Shown here piece by piece: positions 1 through 14,400 of a stretch of 64,000 nucleotides of DNA. Numbering within the stretch: position 1 is the stretch's first letter; each line of letters begins with the position of its first letter. Under the pieces are notes generated by a model that was given only the letters and a program-made list of their open reading frames with translations, had not been told where the DNA came from and did not search any database. The DNA comes from Undaria pinnatifida. Taxonomy: Eukaryota; Sar; Phaeophyceae; Laminariales; Alariaceae. The DNA lies in contig JABAKD010000030.1 in the NCBI GenBank assembly GCA_012845835.1, positions 8,407,805-8,471,804 on the forward strand, read 5' to 3'. The position numbers were made by a program, and so were the translations under genes.

Positions 1-95
1 AACGAAAATTGTTGTATATAATCGTGTTACGCCGTGCCAAAGGATAACGACAAAACGCGAAAGGAGCTGTTAATGTAATAGTGCGTGGCGCTTGC

Positions 96-155
96 CTTTT
101 CCCATGCCGTAGCCTGAAGTCGAACATCTGGGCCGTATTCGTTCCCTTCCAACAC
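96..155 (-). CDS. Exon 38 (candidate; last visible)
   Basis: Excellent acceptor, a pyrimidine run ending TCTCTGCAG. With the phase left by exon 37 it reads [19 protein letters not shown] and could end at a GC donor AAAAG|GCAAGC. The same frame stays open to the window edge, so it might be longer. Confidence 0.4.
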
Positions 156-2368
156 CTGCAGAGAGAAGGAGGAAAAAACGTTACAACCGACGAAGTCACC
201 GGGCTTGTTAACCGACAAAGTGGTTCGTTTGCGCGCCCGACACACGTTTATTTCCTCCAGCTCGATGTTTAACGTGGTCAACTCATTTCAACCTGAGTAT
301 GTGCGTGTTCTTGTGTCTTCGCAACAAAAGCTGTTTCCCCCGATCGACGTCGATTAATAGCACACCCAGTGTCCGTCGATGAACACAATTCTTTCTTTTC
401 ACATGATACCCACTCGCTGTCTGGCGTGTGGGGGTATATCATATCTAACTCGCCTGGATGCAACCCTCAGCCGTCCCCTCCGGCCAGCCCTCGGCGAATT
501 GGCCCGCTAGGCGCCACGAGAGGTCAGAGGATTCCTCCTCGTTGCTGCAGAGCGCACCAACAAAATGCATACCACCGTAGACTGAGAAAGATTGTTTTTT
601 TGCTTGGTGTACGTCGTATCGAGTTCATGAACAAATAACGGTGCATCACGCAGCTTGCAAAGTTGAGTATCGATTCTAATTTCGTCGAACTCGCAGCTGG
701 TGTATTAGAGTAGTTTTATAAAATACAACTGTATGCATTCACAGGCCATGGAGGGTGACGAAGGGCCTTGTGTCTCCAGTGCACAAGAAAAGGCGTACAT
801 TCGTAGACGTGCACGTAGACCGAAAATAAAGAATGAACTTGCTTCGCATGATGACACAAAACACGGCAGTGCTTTGGTTCTTTGGTGGCTAAGTTTTAGC
901 AAGAAGGGCAGTTTGTCGGGATAACTTCATATACCAAGAAGCTTGACGGCAGCACCGGCGGCAGGGCTGAAGTTGGCGATCCTCAATCACAGCGGTAGCG
1001 TGTGGACGACCGTGGCAGGTGGTGGCGAGCCCGTGGTGTACGCTGACACCATCTCTGACTTCGGCTTCGGCAAGGTAGGGATCATATACTACGACAGCTC
1101 GATACTCGCATACGCTCAAAAAATTACACGCGCGGCACCAACACCGCGTAAAGTGTATGGAATAAATATGTGTGTACCGTCTAGGTGGCGTATACGAGTA
1201 CAGAAGTACTTACTTGTCTAGCCATAGCTGTGCTTCGGCTTTCCTTTCGTCTGACATGGCTTCGTTTGACACCGACAACAGCGCTTGGTAGGCTGCCTCG
1301 CCCTGCTTCAACGCGACGACGATGAGAGACAGGAGCACGAGAGACGCGTTACCACAAAAAACGTGGGTTCATCGGGGGGGGGGGGGGGTGCAATGGGTGG
1401 GGGGAAGGTCTGGCCACGAAAGAAAATGGTTTGCGCCAAGCGAGGGATAAGTCACCATCGAGCTATATACGTGTACGAGGTTTTGGGCGCGCTTGATGAA
1501 AAAAATCCTGGAGAAAAAATAAAGAGGGCTTACACTGACAGCAGTCCTCGGTCCATTGCCCCCCCCGTGCCGGCGTCGACGCAAAAGATAATCACCGCCT
1601 GCTGTGGGTTGGCTGACTACGAGTATCATAGGTTGGCAACTACTGGTATTAGTTGGATAGGTACTACTGTCAAATCGCTTCAGTACTGTCAAATCGCTCC
1701 AGGCCGCCGACAACAGGTACTTCAAAAAGAACCACGACGAAAAAATGGGCGCACGATTCGGGTGCACACACACGGGAAGGGTAGCTTCGATGAGATATGC
1801 ATGCACGATGGAAAGAAGCGTCACAACGCAAGCGCGGGTCCATCAGCAGGGCGCAAAGGGTGCATCGTAGCTTCGACGAGAGCCGCAGGCAAAGAGGGCA
1901 CAAATAATAAAAAAACAGGTCGGCTGTCAAGGTGCAGGGAGGGGGGGGAATTCGACGAGACGAGACAGACACGACGCAATGACAGCGGGGGTCCATCACC
2001 AACCATGGGATGCGAAAAAAATAAAACGGGAAAAAGTTTCGATGAGATGCCTACGGTAGGCATAGCATGAGAAGCTTCACTACGCAATAATGGCGGCCCC
2101 ATTTTGTTAAGACTCACAAAGGGGAAAACGTAATCTACCCCTAACTCTAATCTATGGGTCCCCTGACCCTAAACCTTAACCCAAGGGGGAAAGCGGTACT
2201 ATTATAGCCGACAGCCCGTTTTACAGCGTGCTCCCTGGGACGTTCCCCGCAACGTTCCCCGGCACTTACGGGCGGTAAGCTGTTTAGTTAGGATGCAAAG
2301 GGGAAAGGTTAGGGCTTTGATGAAGACAGCCAAGCCATGAAGAGCGCCACAACAACATCAACAACAGC

Positions 2369-2452
<84 letters not shown>

Positions 2453-5400
2453 AGCAACAACAACAGCAACAACAAAAGCGGGCCATTTAGGGTGCGAAGG
2501 GGTACCAAGCAGATTCGAGCCGACGAAAGCGGCCTTGGGTATACGCTGGGGACCATACTAATAGCAGGTTAGACGCGTACTACGATATATTTTAACGCTT
2601 TTGTAGGATTAATCGATTTGTAAATGATAGGGCTCCTCAACGCCTCGCGCTCACTACTGAAACCCCTTTTTGGAGGGATTTGGGGGCTCTAAAAAAACTT
2701 CCGAAATTCACTTTTTTCTTTCTTTAAAAAATGTTCTGTGTACACCCCCAGCCTAGAGGCGCCACGTGATTGTTCATCATGTACGAGCACGTGTATTTTT
2801 TTTGCCACAAAGCGTTTTTTTGAGGGGGGAAAAGGCATAGAGCTCGTCGGTGTGAGGAATTTCATAAACTGAATGGTGCTGCACGTCTCTACCCCAGCTA
2901 TTAGTTGGCTTAGATCATAGGCCTTACGACAGTTACTTAGTTTCTTGCGGTATTTTTGCGGATTTTTTACGCGTTTTCGCGGATTCTGACTGGCTCGTTC
3001 GTGACTCGGCGCGTGATGATTATTACCAAAATCACTACGCCAATTAGTAGTTAGTGTACGGTGGGAGGGTCATTTTTTTTTTTTTTTTTTGCGGCGGCGG
3101 CCCGGGGTCGCTCGCGCGAGTGATCTCCCCCTGTTCCCTTCTTGTGGCCTTAAGCATTTCGTGCTGTTTTATTTGTGCAAACTGGACTAATCCGCAATGG
3201 AAGGGAAAGGTATGCTGCGCCAAAACAAACGTCCTCGAGTATTTTTGCCACGTGAGAGACATAAGTCGCTTTTGCGCGTGATGATAACACGCTGGTTGAA
3301 AAGGGAGTATATCATAACATCATCATAACAGCATCATAACATCATCGTAACATCATCACAACATCATCACAACATCATCATAACATCATCATAACATTAT
3401 CATAACATCATCATAACATCATCATAACATCATCATAGCATCATCATAACATCATCATAACATCATCATAACATCATAACATCATCATAACATTATGTGA
3501 AGGAGTCGTGGTGCCGGATGTTGGGAGGGAAGGGACGCAGGGGTATCAGCTTCGCTTGGAGACAGCACCGGTTCTTCTTTGATGATTTCTTATTACTGGC
3601 GTTGAGCTATGAGAAGCTCGAAGGAGACAGGAAAGGGGAAGGAGTGAGAGCATGGGGGTGGGGTGAGGCTCACAGAGTTCGCTTCACCCTCCAGCATTGC
3701 TGCTGTGCTCTCTTCTGGACCTTTACCTATGGAACGTACAAGGAACGTTCTCCTAGGTGTGCTATATTCCCAAGAGCGCTTAACGCGCTTACTTCTACCT
3801 ATCTTGTCCAGAGGAGGACGTTCCATTACCGAGAACTTTCTTGTGGTATAAGCTAGCTATTCTCTACGGGTTATCCGCTTCACTAAGAATATTCCGTTCT
3901 AAGGGAATCTTCTTGTGGCCAATAGACCGTAACTCTGCGGACTATCTTACCGAATCTATTGCCCGCTATACCGACACTCTATTACAATTATCATAACATC
4001 ATCATAACATCATCATAACATCATCATAACATCATCATAACATCATCATCATAACATCATCATAACATCATAACATCCCTACTAAAACCGTACCCTTGTT
4101 CTTAGCTGGCTTATTACCCCGCCACCCACCGAGCAACTACCACTAGCCTTGAAGCGCCGCCAACCGCCTGCCCTAGCCACAGCGCAAAATGGATCCATCA
4201 GGGTGCTAAATGGATAGATAGAGTCGAGGCCACGAAAAAAAAAAAGTGGTCTGGGCGAAGATTAATCTACTTGCATGGGCGCGGGCCTTACTAATGCCGT
4301 GTCTGCCTGTAGAACAAACAACAGTTTTTTTTAGGGGGGGGAGTCGGGAGAGAAGAACACAAGGGTGCCTCAGAAGAACAAAAGAAGACATCACCCCGTT
4401 GTCGAGCTACATTCGGAGAGGTAAGTAATCAATAATTTCTGCTTCAGCCTGCACAAGCCGTGGTTAAATCGTTTACAATGAATGATGTGAATGATGTGAA
4501 TGATGTGAATGATGTGAATGATGTGAGTGATGTGAATGATGTGAGTGATGTGAATGATGTGAGTGATGTGAATGATGTGAATGATGGAATGATGTCAATG
4601 ATGTGAATGATGTCAATGATGTGAACGATGTGAATGGTGTGAACGATGTGAATGGTGTGAATGATGTGAATGATGTGAATGATGTGAACGATGTGAACGA
4701 TGTGAATGATGTGAACGATGTGAATGATGTGAATGATGTGAATGATGTGAACGATGTGAATGATGTGATACAAGCCTACAGATAGAGAAAATCTACAACA
4801 TAGGAGAAACGTCTTACACACAGAGAACGTATACACACACGCAGAGTGGGAAATGTCTGCAGATGGAGAATGTCTGCAGATAGAAATTATCTTTAGATAT
4901 ATAATGCCTACATATTATAATGTCAACATATAATTCTACGTATAATGCCTACTCACAGAGAATGCCTAACATATAGAGAACGCCTAACATGCAGACAGAG
5001 AATGTCTGCAGATGATGGAGGACGTCTAAAGACAGAGAATTCCCGCATATAGAGAATGTCTACACACAAAGAACGTGTACATGCAGATAGAGAATGTCTG
5101 CAGATAGACGATGTCTACAGATAGCAATTGTCTATAGATAGAGAACGTCTACACATATAGAAAGTCTACATATAGAGAATGTCTACATGTATATAGAAAG
5201 TCTACATATAGAGATGTCTACATGTATATAGAAAGTCTACATATAGATAATGTCCACATGTAGAGAATGCCTATCACATAGAGAACGTCTAACATGCAGA
5301 TATAGAATATCTGCAGATACAGCATGTCTACATATAGAGAACGCCTGCATGCAGGTTGAGAACACCTACATGCAAATAAAGAACGTCACCTTTCCCGGAA

Positions 5401-8400
5401 AGGCTAGCGTCCAGTTGTTGACAGCCTCTTTCAAAGCTTTGCTCTTCAAGAGCGCTTCCCATTTTCCATCCAGTAGCTTAATACGGGGCAAGACGTACAA
5501 CAGCGTCAGGGACGACGGCGACGGTGGAGGTGTCAAGGGAGGCCAAGGTGGGGAGGACAGAGAAAAAACAAGTTGAAAGGGTGAGGAAGCCGAGGGGACG
5601 GGGGCACTGCTGTTCGTTTGAAGGGTGGGAACGATGGCGAGGCAGAGGACATCATGTGTCGGAAGATACGACCCCGCAATAAAAATCACCACCGTGATTG
5701 TACAGATCGCCCTTCCTTGTGGTAGGCGTGAAAACGAAAAAGTCGAAGGAAAAATCCTGCGCTACGACGAGAGGGCGTCCACTCTTGGCGTCTTGCGAAG
5801 GGTTTTTTCGGAGGTTTGCTCGCCCCCGTTCATTTTGGCTCGCGGGTTGGCCGCTTCTGATTCAGCTGACTTTTGTTTGAGGAAAAGTAGGTTCTTCTAC
5901 AACGGCAGGCGGCGTGCTTTTGTGCCTGTGTCCGACGCAAGCACCAAAAAATCGAAAACGGAAATATGAACTCGATGTGGCGTCGGGGTTAAAGCAGTCT
6001 AATTTACTTAATAAAGGTCCAAGGCGAGAAGCAGGGAGAGACAAAATCGAGGCGCTTGTCCAAGCTTCGACCGGTATACCTTTTGCCTTTTTGTGCGTGG
6101 CTTACCATTCCTAGGTGAGAAGCGTGCACTGTCCGTCCCTGTATCGACGCCCACTCGCCGTTCCCGGCAGAGTCGTCGTGCAGACAGGCGTTGATCAAGC
6201 GCTTACACTCGTCGACTATGTTCGACTTCAAAAGCGACACCTGGTGGAGTGATAAGAGAGGGTGGATGGTGTAGTGTGGTGTACACGCGACGGAAGCACG
6301 CACGAAGAGCAAAAAAAGGGGGATTCACTTGACGCGGTTATCACGTTGATCACGCACACCCTCAGCGCGACACCCGAAACAATCAGATGGAGCGGGCGAC
6401 GACGTGCACAACAAACGAAAGCACGCGCGAAGATAGAAAAAAAGGAGGGATTCATTCATGAAACTCAACCGTTCTCAGCATTAACCCTTTTACTGCCGGC
6501 AAAAATCAATCTACTCTAATTCCAAGGGGAATAAATATTCCACTCTAATTCCAAGTAGATTTCTCCCCTGAAAGCGCGGTTGCAGTTAGCTCCGACACGG
6601 GCTAAGCATGCCTTCCGAACAAAACAGGTCGTGCTGAAAGTGTGATGGCGCCGTCTGATTCCACCCACTTGCCAACGCAGGCCCGCATATCCAAAGACCC
6701 AACTAATTCATCGTCACCAACGTGGTGATGTCGGAAGGGCAAAAACCCGATGTATTGATCAGACAGCAGCAGGAGAAGCAGCAGCAGCAGTGTCCAGCAG
6801 CGTTCGACAGAGTATTTACGCAGGACAGAAAAGCGAAGGGGTCCACCAACACAACACGGGTGTGGACCTAGATTTCTGATCGGATTTTTTTCACCCCACA
6901 CATTATTGCAGCGTGCCTTGACGCCCCTCCCCCCCTCCCCCCCTCCCCTCCTCTTCTCTCCTTCCCCCCCCCCCCCTCCTCCCCTCTTCCCTCCTCCCCC
7001 CCCCCCCCTCCTCCCCTCTTCCCTCCTCCCCCCCCCTCCCCCCCCCCTCTTCCCTCTCCCCCCCCCCCCCCCCCCTTCCCCCCCCCCCTTCCCCCCCCCC
7101 CTTCCCCCACCTTTCCCTCCCTCCCCCCCGGCTCGGCCAAGTCAGAGATAGGGCTCACTCACTCGACAGGTCAAACAGATACGTCGCGTTAGTAAGGGGC
7201 TGTGAGATTCGGAAAATCTTTGTGCCGGAAACAGCGACCTAATTACGAAATCGAGATGTGCGTTTACTGTCGCCTTGTTTGTGATACCTCCGTGTCCGCC
7301 CTCTCCCAACCACCCTCTTCCAGCCGGTTTCCCTTCCCTTCCCTCCCCTCCCCTCATCCCTCGTCCCCACCCGTATCTATCTCACAGCTCGGCTCCCGTC
7401 CTTTCCCATTCCTCTTGAATACGTCGCTTTTGGTGCGCCTCTATTTTCTTCAACATCCTCCCCGTTTTTTTTCTGTGGTATTCCCTTCCGCTTTGTTAAT
7501 ACAAACAAAAATAAAAATCGAGGAATTCGTCGACCGCTTTTCTTGTTTGCAAGCTGCGCGTGTGTGATGTTTCGATCGCGCTTACTATATAATACAGTGC
7601 AGGCTTTGTCGCGTAGTGGATGATGTAATAGGATAATAGCTAGTAACTAATGATACCAATTTTCTATTTTTCCGTTCCACTGACTCGAAAAAGATCAAGC
7701 CGTCCTTCTGTGTGTGGTTTTCCACTCGCCTTGACGTCGTCGTGACACTGCACGCTGCCGGCTGCAAACGTGTAAGTGCCTCCCTCGACGGCTGCCGAGA
7801 CCTGCTCTTGTGTTTGACCAACAAGGAACGCCTCCACCTGCGGCAATCCAGACCGAGATCAAATGGACAAGGGGGGGGGGGGGGGGGGGGGGGCAGAAAA
7901 AAGAATAACTAAATCTACGTAAACGCGCAAAAAAAAGAAGAACCGACTGTTCTTCGCGAATGGACAAGGAGGACAGAAAAAAGATGACCTAATCTGGAAT
8001 TAAAAAAAAGATGAAAACTTGAGCTACACACCAGTGCTTTGCGTTACTCGTACTCCAACAAAACGTTATCGGCCGACGGCCGCAAGCTCGTAGATAAGGG
8101 CTGTCGGTACAGGCTACCGTACCATTCAGAGGAAAGAGTCGGGACTAACCAGACTTTGGGCTTATGTTATGGTGTTGCCCTGGGAGCCAAACATGACAAA
8201 TAATCCAGGACACGGATACGACATAAAAAGGTTTTCACATGCCCTTGAAGGCATGTGCGTGTAGGAAGGTTGTATGCCCTTTGGGCTCTAAAGGTAAAAG
8301 CTAGCAAAAATATCAGCCAGACGGCCATAACGAAGAACGGGGAGCGGGGGGGGGAAGAGGTGGGGGGGGGCGGGGGTTGTACTCACGTCGAACGGGGCAC

Positions 8401-11400
8401 CTTCCGTGGCAACCCCGATGAGGCGATCTTCGACTCCACGGACCGCTAGCTCCAGCACGACTTCTACCTCCGTCCTCGAAGGGTCTAGCTCGTGTTCCAT
8501 CTTCTCGTAAGTGTCAAGCTCATCCCTCGGTGCCTGCAACGCGACGGCACGTCCTTTTAGTTAATGTTTCGCTTTCTTATTTAGGAATTCGCTTTCTTAT
8601 CCAAGAATCTGGGGGAAATTGAGAATACATTCGCTCGATGTTTGCGGCGCGAAGCATAAAGAGAATCAAATATTTTTAAAGCTATGAATGGGTCGCTCAG
8701 GCGTCTTCTTGCAGGTGTCGAGCTCGCTCGTCTCGCGGTGCCTGTAACGCGACTGCACTTTCATTTCTTACATGAATAACTACGCTTTATTGTTTTAAGA
8801 GTTTGAATGTTCAAAAAAAAATTGGCTCGACCTATTTACGCGAAACGTTAATAACAAAATAATTGTTTTGTGCCAAACAAAACACGAGAAAAAATATTTG
8901 TTTTACGCCAAAACGAAACACCTTCAAGAAAAATCGTCATTTCATGATGAAATTATCATGGTGTGTAGGACACTCTTGCCCCACGGATACGTATCGTACT
9001 CGTTCGAGCCAGCCCCCCCCCCCCCCCCCCAAGAAAAAAAACGGCTTCTTAAGCAGACGTTGACCCAAATAACAAAAGGTCCTTAAGTGGTGTCGCGTGC
9101 CGCTGTGCTTAGCGCAGCGTTTGGACGTGAAGACAGCGAAGGGGAGACCGTGCCGACAAGGGCCGCACACCATTAGCGCAGCGTTTGGACGTGAAGACAG
9201 CGAAGGGGAGACCGTGCCGACAAGGGCCGCACACCATTGCGAGGCAGAGGACAAGATCCAAGGCGCGTCGATACCGATCACATTTTTTTTTACAAAAATG
9301 TTCTTACAACGTCAGCTGTGAGTTTGACGAATTTAGAGCCGATACCAATCTTCGCAAGCTGCGTAAGACACCGGTTTTGCCCGCGAAAATCCCACGGACA
9401 TATAGACTAATATCTATAGTCATCAAAACATTTTTTAGTTGCACGTCGACGGCGAAGGATGGTTGTGCTTTCTTCCTTCAACAAGGATGCTTCAACAAGG
9501 ATGTTACGAACCGACAGGTTGTATGATACCATCACCGGCCCTCTCACAAGAAAAAGGAGCCCCTCACACACACCGCACACTGCCCGGCGGTCCTCTGATA
9601 GGGCAGGGCCCCCTACACCAAGAAAAAATGCCTTAATAAATAACTTCGGCAAAACAAGAAAATCGACAGCTAGCTGTCACACTGAAGTTTAGTAGAAGGA
9701 CACACCCGTTATTTCTCACTTCTAAGAAAGCTAACCTAAAAACCAAAATTTAGTTCGCATTTTCGATATACTATCGGAGGGCTGAGCCTGCCATGCAAGG
9801 CAGATGCAGCAGATCGATACGGCTCTTTCGGCTCTTTTGTTTCCCCCAGAAATATATATATATATTATATATATATGGGTCGCAGGTACACTTTCTACCG
9901 TTACGTAGGCAGATCTTCTCGTCGTGAAGATTTGTATGAACGGTAGCCGTTCCAGAGGTATTGGATATCGTGTCTTGTTGCACTAAAAGTGGTCGTGGAG
10001 TCTCCGTAGATTCTCATGACAGAGAGGAGGGTAATCACGTTTCCCGCTGACAAGTAATCACTGTCGACTCTCTGTTTCGCCTGCGAAGCACCTCTCGTTG
10101 CCTCGAGGCACTTCCATCGTTACCGTCGCTTGGTTCGCCGTCGAACCTTGATCCAACCTGGCGTGTCCTCCACGCTGCGAAGGACAAGAAGAGAAGTAGT
10201 TGCAAGTTGCGAGTCGAACCTGGGTTACCCCAAACCCTCATCTATATATATATGTACATATATATCATATTCCAGGAGTCGAGGTTTGTATCCAAAAATT
10301 ATTATTATCCTTAGCTACACTGATTCCGAAGTGCAGCGTTGTCGCTGCCGAAAGCGTGGGTGCATGGCTGAACTGGTTAAAACGCATCCCACCGCTGTTA
10401 CTTGTGGTATCCGACGCCATTTGTGTTAGGGCATTGTCCTGGGATTCCTAGCAAAGAGGCCTGCCGCGGTAGGATCTAGGATGTGGGATATATACGGAAT
10501 ATTGGGATAACAAAAAAGGTTTCACATGCCTTTAAAGGCGTGTACGTATAGGAAAAAGGGGATACTACAAACTGGCATCCCGCCAGCGATCCACTTCTGT
10601 CCGTGGATAGGTTGGATTATTGCAAGAGCTTTCTCCGAGACAAGTGAGTGACCAACTTGGAACCTGCCTATTTAATACTCCGGAGTAGTACAGAGACCTA
10701 CAACAAGAGGTCCAGTGTATTGCTATCTGTGTCTTATCTTACTGTCCTCGGCCTTGTCGACAGTAGAGGGGTTTAGTCCGTTTTACTGTTGGTAAAAGGT
10801 TAACCAACAGTCTACCCCCAGGAGAAACCTACCGTAAGCCTTGCGCCGCCATAAAAAGATGAAAAAAGCGCTCTCGGGTAAAAAGGTCTAGTGTCTTGTA
10901 GTCTGCGTCTTATCTTACTATCCTCGGCCTTGTCGACACAGTAGAGGGGTTTTGTCTGTTTTACTATTGGTAAAAGGTTAACCAACTGTCTACCCCCAGG
11001 AGAAACCTACCGTAAGCCTTGCGCCACCACAAAAAGATGAAAGAAGCGCTCTCGCATAAAAGAACGGCATTCCCCTCCTTAATATCGCACAAGCTGGCAT
11101 GTCTTTTCGTACGAAACCGCTGGCTGGGAAACGTCGAGCGTCTACCACAAGCACATCACAAGGCTATCGACTCCACACAAACCAAGTAAAGCATGCACCT
11201 CTAACGCGAACCGATCAGAGCGCGTCAACGCAAGCAAGCAGACGTTTAGTTTGAACAAGAGAAGCAGCGTAAGCCTTGTGTGTGGTTGGTTTACGATTCC
11301 AGAGAATCAAAAAGCCTGAACCGCAGTTTGGCTGTTTCTGTGGTGATGTGAGCCTCGGCGCTGAAGATACCGCTGGTGACCTTTGGTATTTTATTTCGCG

Positions 11401-14400
11401 ACCGAAGTCTCCCGTGTATAATCTCACCACATACACCGTAACGAGGGCACGGGCCTCCGCCAACAAAGCCCTGGCCTTGTCCAGGCGTATGCGCGCCTTT
11501 TCCACCGCCGCCTCGGCCTCTTCTCTCTTGGAAACCTTTTCTTCCACCTTTTATGTTGGTAACGGTAAACGAATAGTGGGGTTAGGGGATCGACAATGAA
11601 AGGTGAGCTGTATGATACGTCAGAAATTCGCGATCAAAGCAAATATCACACTTCAGTAGCTTGCAATGATGAGTTTCGACAAGACCCGCGTTCTCAATGT
11701 GTTCAAAATATGCATTTCTTAATTACTTCATAAAAAAAAAGGTCGCCAATGCATGCGTGCGCTCTCGGTCTGCAGGTGTGGAAAGGTGTGTGCGCCTGCT
11801 ACTGCAGTATTGCGTGGGGTTTGGCTGCCTTCGCCTTCTTCTCTTCTTCATAAACTTTTTCTTCTCTTACCATGTTGCGTTGGTGACGGGGCAAAGTGAA
11901 AAACATTGGATCGGGGAAGACAAAGGTAAGCCTTACGAGTGTGATTTTTCTCATACTCAGCTTTTTAGGTGCAAGTGTAGAGTCTAATCTGAAGGCGCAC
12001 CCTGCCAACGCAGCATGCTGCGGGGGTATAAGGCGGTATGGAACCTACGCACGCGTGCTTTGACAGGGGAAACAACGTTTCGGCGAAAACAAAAGAAATC
12101 TGAACGAATTTCGAACGAGGCTGTCTTGACTCAAAATTCGTCTGAAAAAAAAAATCATCATTTTTCTTGGGGCGTTTTTCGTTGTTGCAAAAAAAGAAAA
12201 AATGTGTGTTTGTGTGTGTGTGTGTGTTTTTTTTTTTTTGTGATAATACCAGGATCACTCATGGGCTTTATTTGTTCATCCGATTGCGCTTTTCATTATT
12301 TTGCTCGAAAATCGGATGTTGTTGTTGTTTTTTTTAATAGAGGTTCTCTCGTCAAGAGCCTCCAGAAAAACAAAATGGTTGCACCGCTACCCTAGCCTAG
12401 CCTGTGTCCTATTACCAATAGTGCTATTTGTGCAGCGAGGTGTCTCTTGCCTCTGCGGGATGGCTGCTTGGATTTGGGGCGTCTTGTATCTCGCCCCTAT
12501 GGGGTGGCTGCTTGGATTTAGGGTGGTGTCTGGGGTATCGGTTTCTTGCCCGCCAAAACGCCTTCTGACCGGAGACGGGCGAGTTTCCCCCTCGTTCTGG
12601 CATGCGATAGCGCAGTAGGCCTGCCAGGTGAAATATGCGATGAGGGGGCACTTGCCACCAAATCGTAATGCCGACCCGGGGGGCGAGGGGGTACCCATAA
12701 CCACAATAATAATAATGATAATGTGTTGTTAATACCTGTGCGGCAAGCAGAGCCTCCTCCTGGCGCTCCCGCTCGAGGCAGGTCGCCGTGTACTTCATGT
12801 TTCCTTCCACGCCAGTGATCGCCATCTGGGTTTTTTTCCCATCAAAGGTAAAAAAATAAGCAAACAAACGCCAAAACGTCCATAACACTTAGCTTAGCAA
12901 CCAGGAGAGGATGAAAACATGTAGGGGCGGTGGGTGGTGCGGTGGGGGCGCCAGAGTAACCGCAGCAGACCGGAACGGCAGCGGGGAAAAGTAGGAACCG
13001 ACAGTCGCCAAATTGTTCGCTCGGATCGCACCGTGAACGGTTACCGTATCCTGCACGTATCTAGTCTGGAGAATCAGGAGACGAGTTTTACAAGGCCAAC
13101 ACGAGAGGCGCGAACGGGAGGGAGGCCTCGAAACCATGCAATGAGTTCGCACATATATACATGCCAGGTACACATATATACACGTCCGCCCAGAAAAGCA
13201 AAAATAACTAACAGCCTCCATTCACCTTCTGTTTTTGTCTCCTGGCACCCCCCCTTGCCCCTCGAAAAGGGTAAAAACGCAATGATGGCTGCCTCCCCTT
13301 GCCCCTCACATGCGACTCGCCGAACCATCTCACGGAACCCCACGAGAGGCAGTTACATGTTATCTATTGGTTTTAAAGACTGCGGCCATGAAAAACAGTT
13401 AGTACCCCCCCCTTCCCCCCCCCTCCCAAACTCAAGGACTACCCAAAGGTTGGAGGGGTCTTTTTTTTTGGAGTAAGAACGATGCTCCGTCTCGGAAGGG
13501 ATGTGTGGTCAACAAATGGTCAAATGACTAAGGTAAGCAACAAAATGAGGTACGCCCCTCTTCCCCCCCCGCCCCCCCGCCCCCCCCCCCTCCCCTTCCC
13601 GCCCTCCCCCGCTCGGCCAGCCGGAGTTAACCACGCCTCGTGTCACCTTTTGAGGCTTGATTTCCGCCGCCTTGACAATATAGTTATACGCAGCTTTTAC
13701 CAAGTCCGCGAGGGGGCCCAGCGCGTCGCCGTACAGCTTGAGGAACAGGCTGGCCCCCTGAAACCTCGGATCGACGACAAAGGCCGCGAGCTTCAACATC
13801 ACGTCTTGGGCGTCGCAGCGGGTGTAAGGGGTGAACTCGGTCTCTAGCCGGTGGACCAACTTGCAGTCATACGATACCACCAGCGCTTCTTCGTCTCCTT
13901 CCTGGGATTGGTTACGGGTGGGGATATAAAACAAATGGATGTTACGCCGGGGGGGAGGGGGGGGGGGGCGAGGGGGGGAAGGGGGCGAGGGGAGGGGGCG
14001 CCGAAGAACGGGAGGGGGAGAGGGGGGGAGGGGGAGGGAAGGGGGAAAGGGGAAGGGGGCGCGAGGAGGGAGGGGGGGCGCAGGAGGGGGGAGAGGAAGG
14101 GGGGGGGGGGGGTGGCTCTACGTGAGGTGTATTTTTTGGAAAAGGATAAGTGTGAAGGGGAGATTACCACCTGCTGTGGGGCTGGGTTGATGTGGCGAGA
14201 ACCGAGCGTTTCCGTGGTATGGTATCTGTGGCGACAGATAGAAAGCGGCTGAAACGGTTTGCGTGATTTTTGAAAATCGGGGCAATGCGGAAAAGTGTGT
14301 TGGTAACAACGACAAGCACGGGCGTGTGATGTCAACGTCAAAATGCGTAAAGCGCATGGGCGCGTGCAATATCGCAGCCCCCCGCCCCCCCCCCCCAAAA

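Noticed and set aside
943-1081. Plus-strand reading [20 protein letters not shown] ending at AAG|GTAGGG
   Set aside because: Protein-like and with a donor, but isolated, without phase partners and opposite to the supported gene.
1285-2070. 261-codon plus-strand open frame, the longest in the window
   Set aside because: Lys/Arg/Gly-rich with G runs, no domain, no good splice or start context. It lies in an intron of the supported minus-strand gene.
4444-4836. Ile/His-rich and Asn-Asp-Val-rich open frames
   Set aside because: Translation of a 9-bp microsatellite.
10360-10395. A possible tRNA (TGGCTGAACTGGTTAAAACG box)
   Set aside because: Only an A-box-like sequence; no B box at proper spacing and no cloverleaf.
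12736-12825. ATG at the start of exon 31 as the start of a separate gene
   Set aside because: It directly follows a CAG acceptor, and the coiled coil continues in phase from exon 30.
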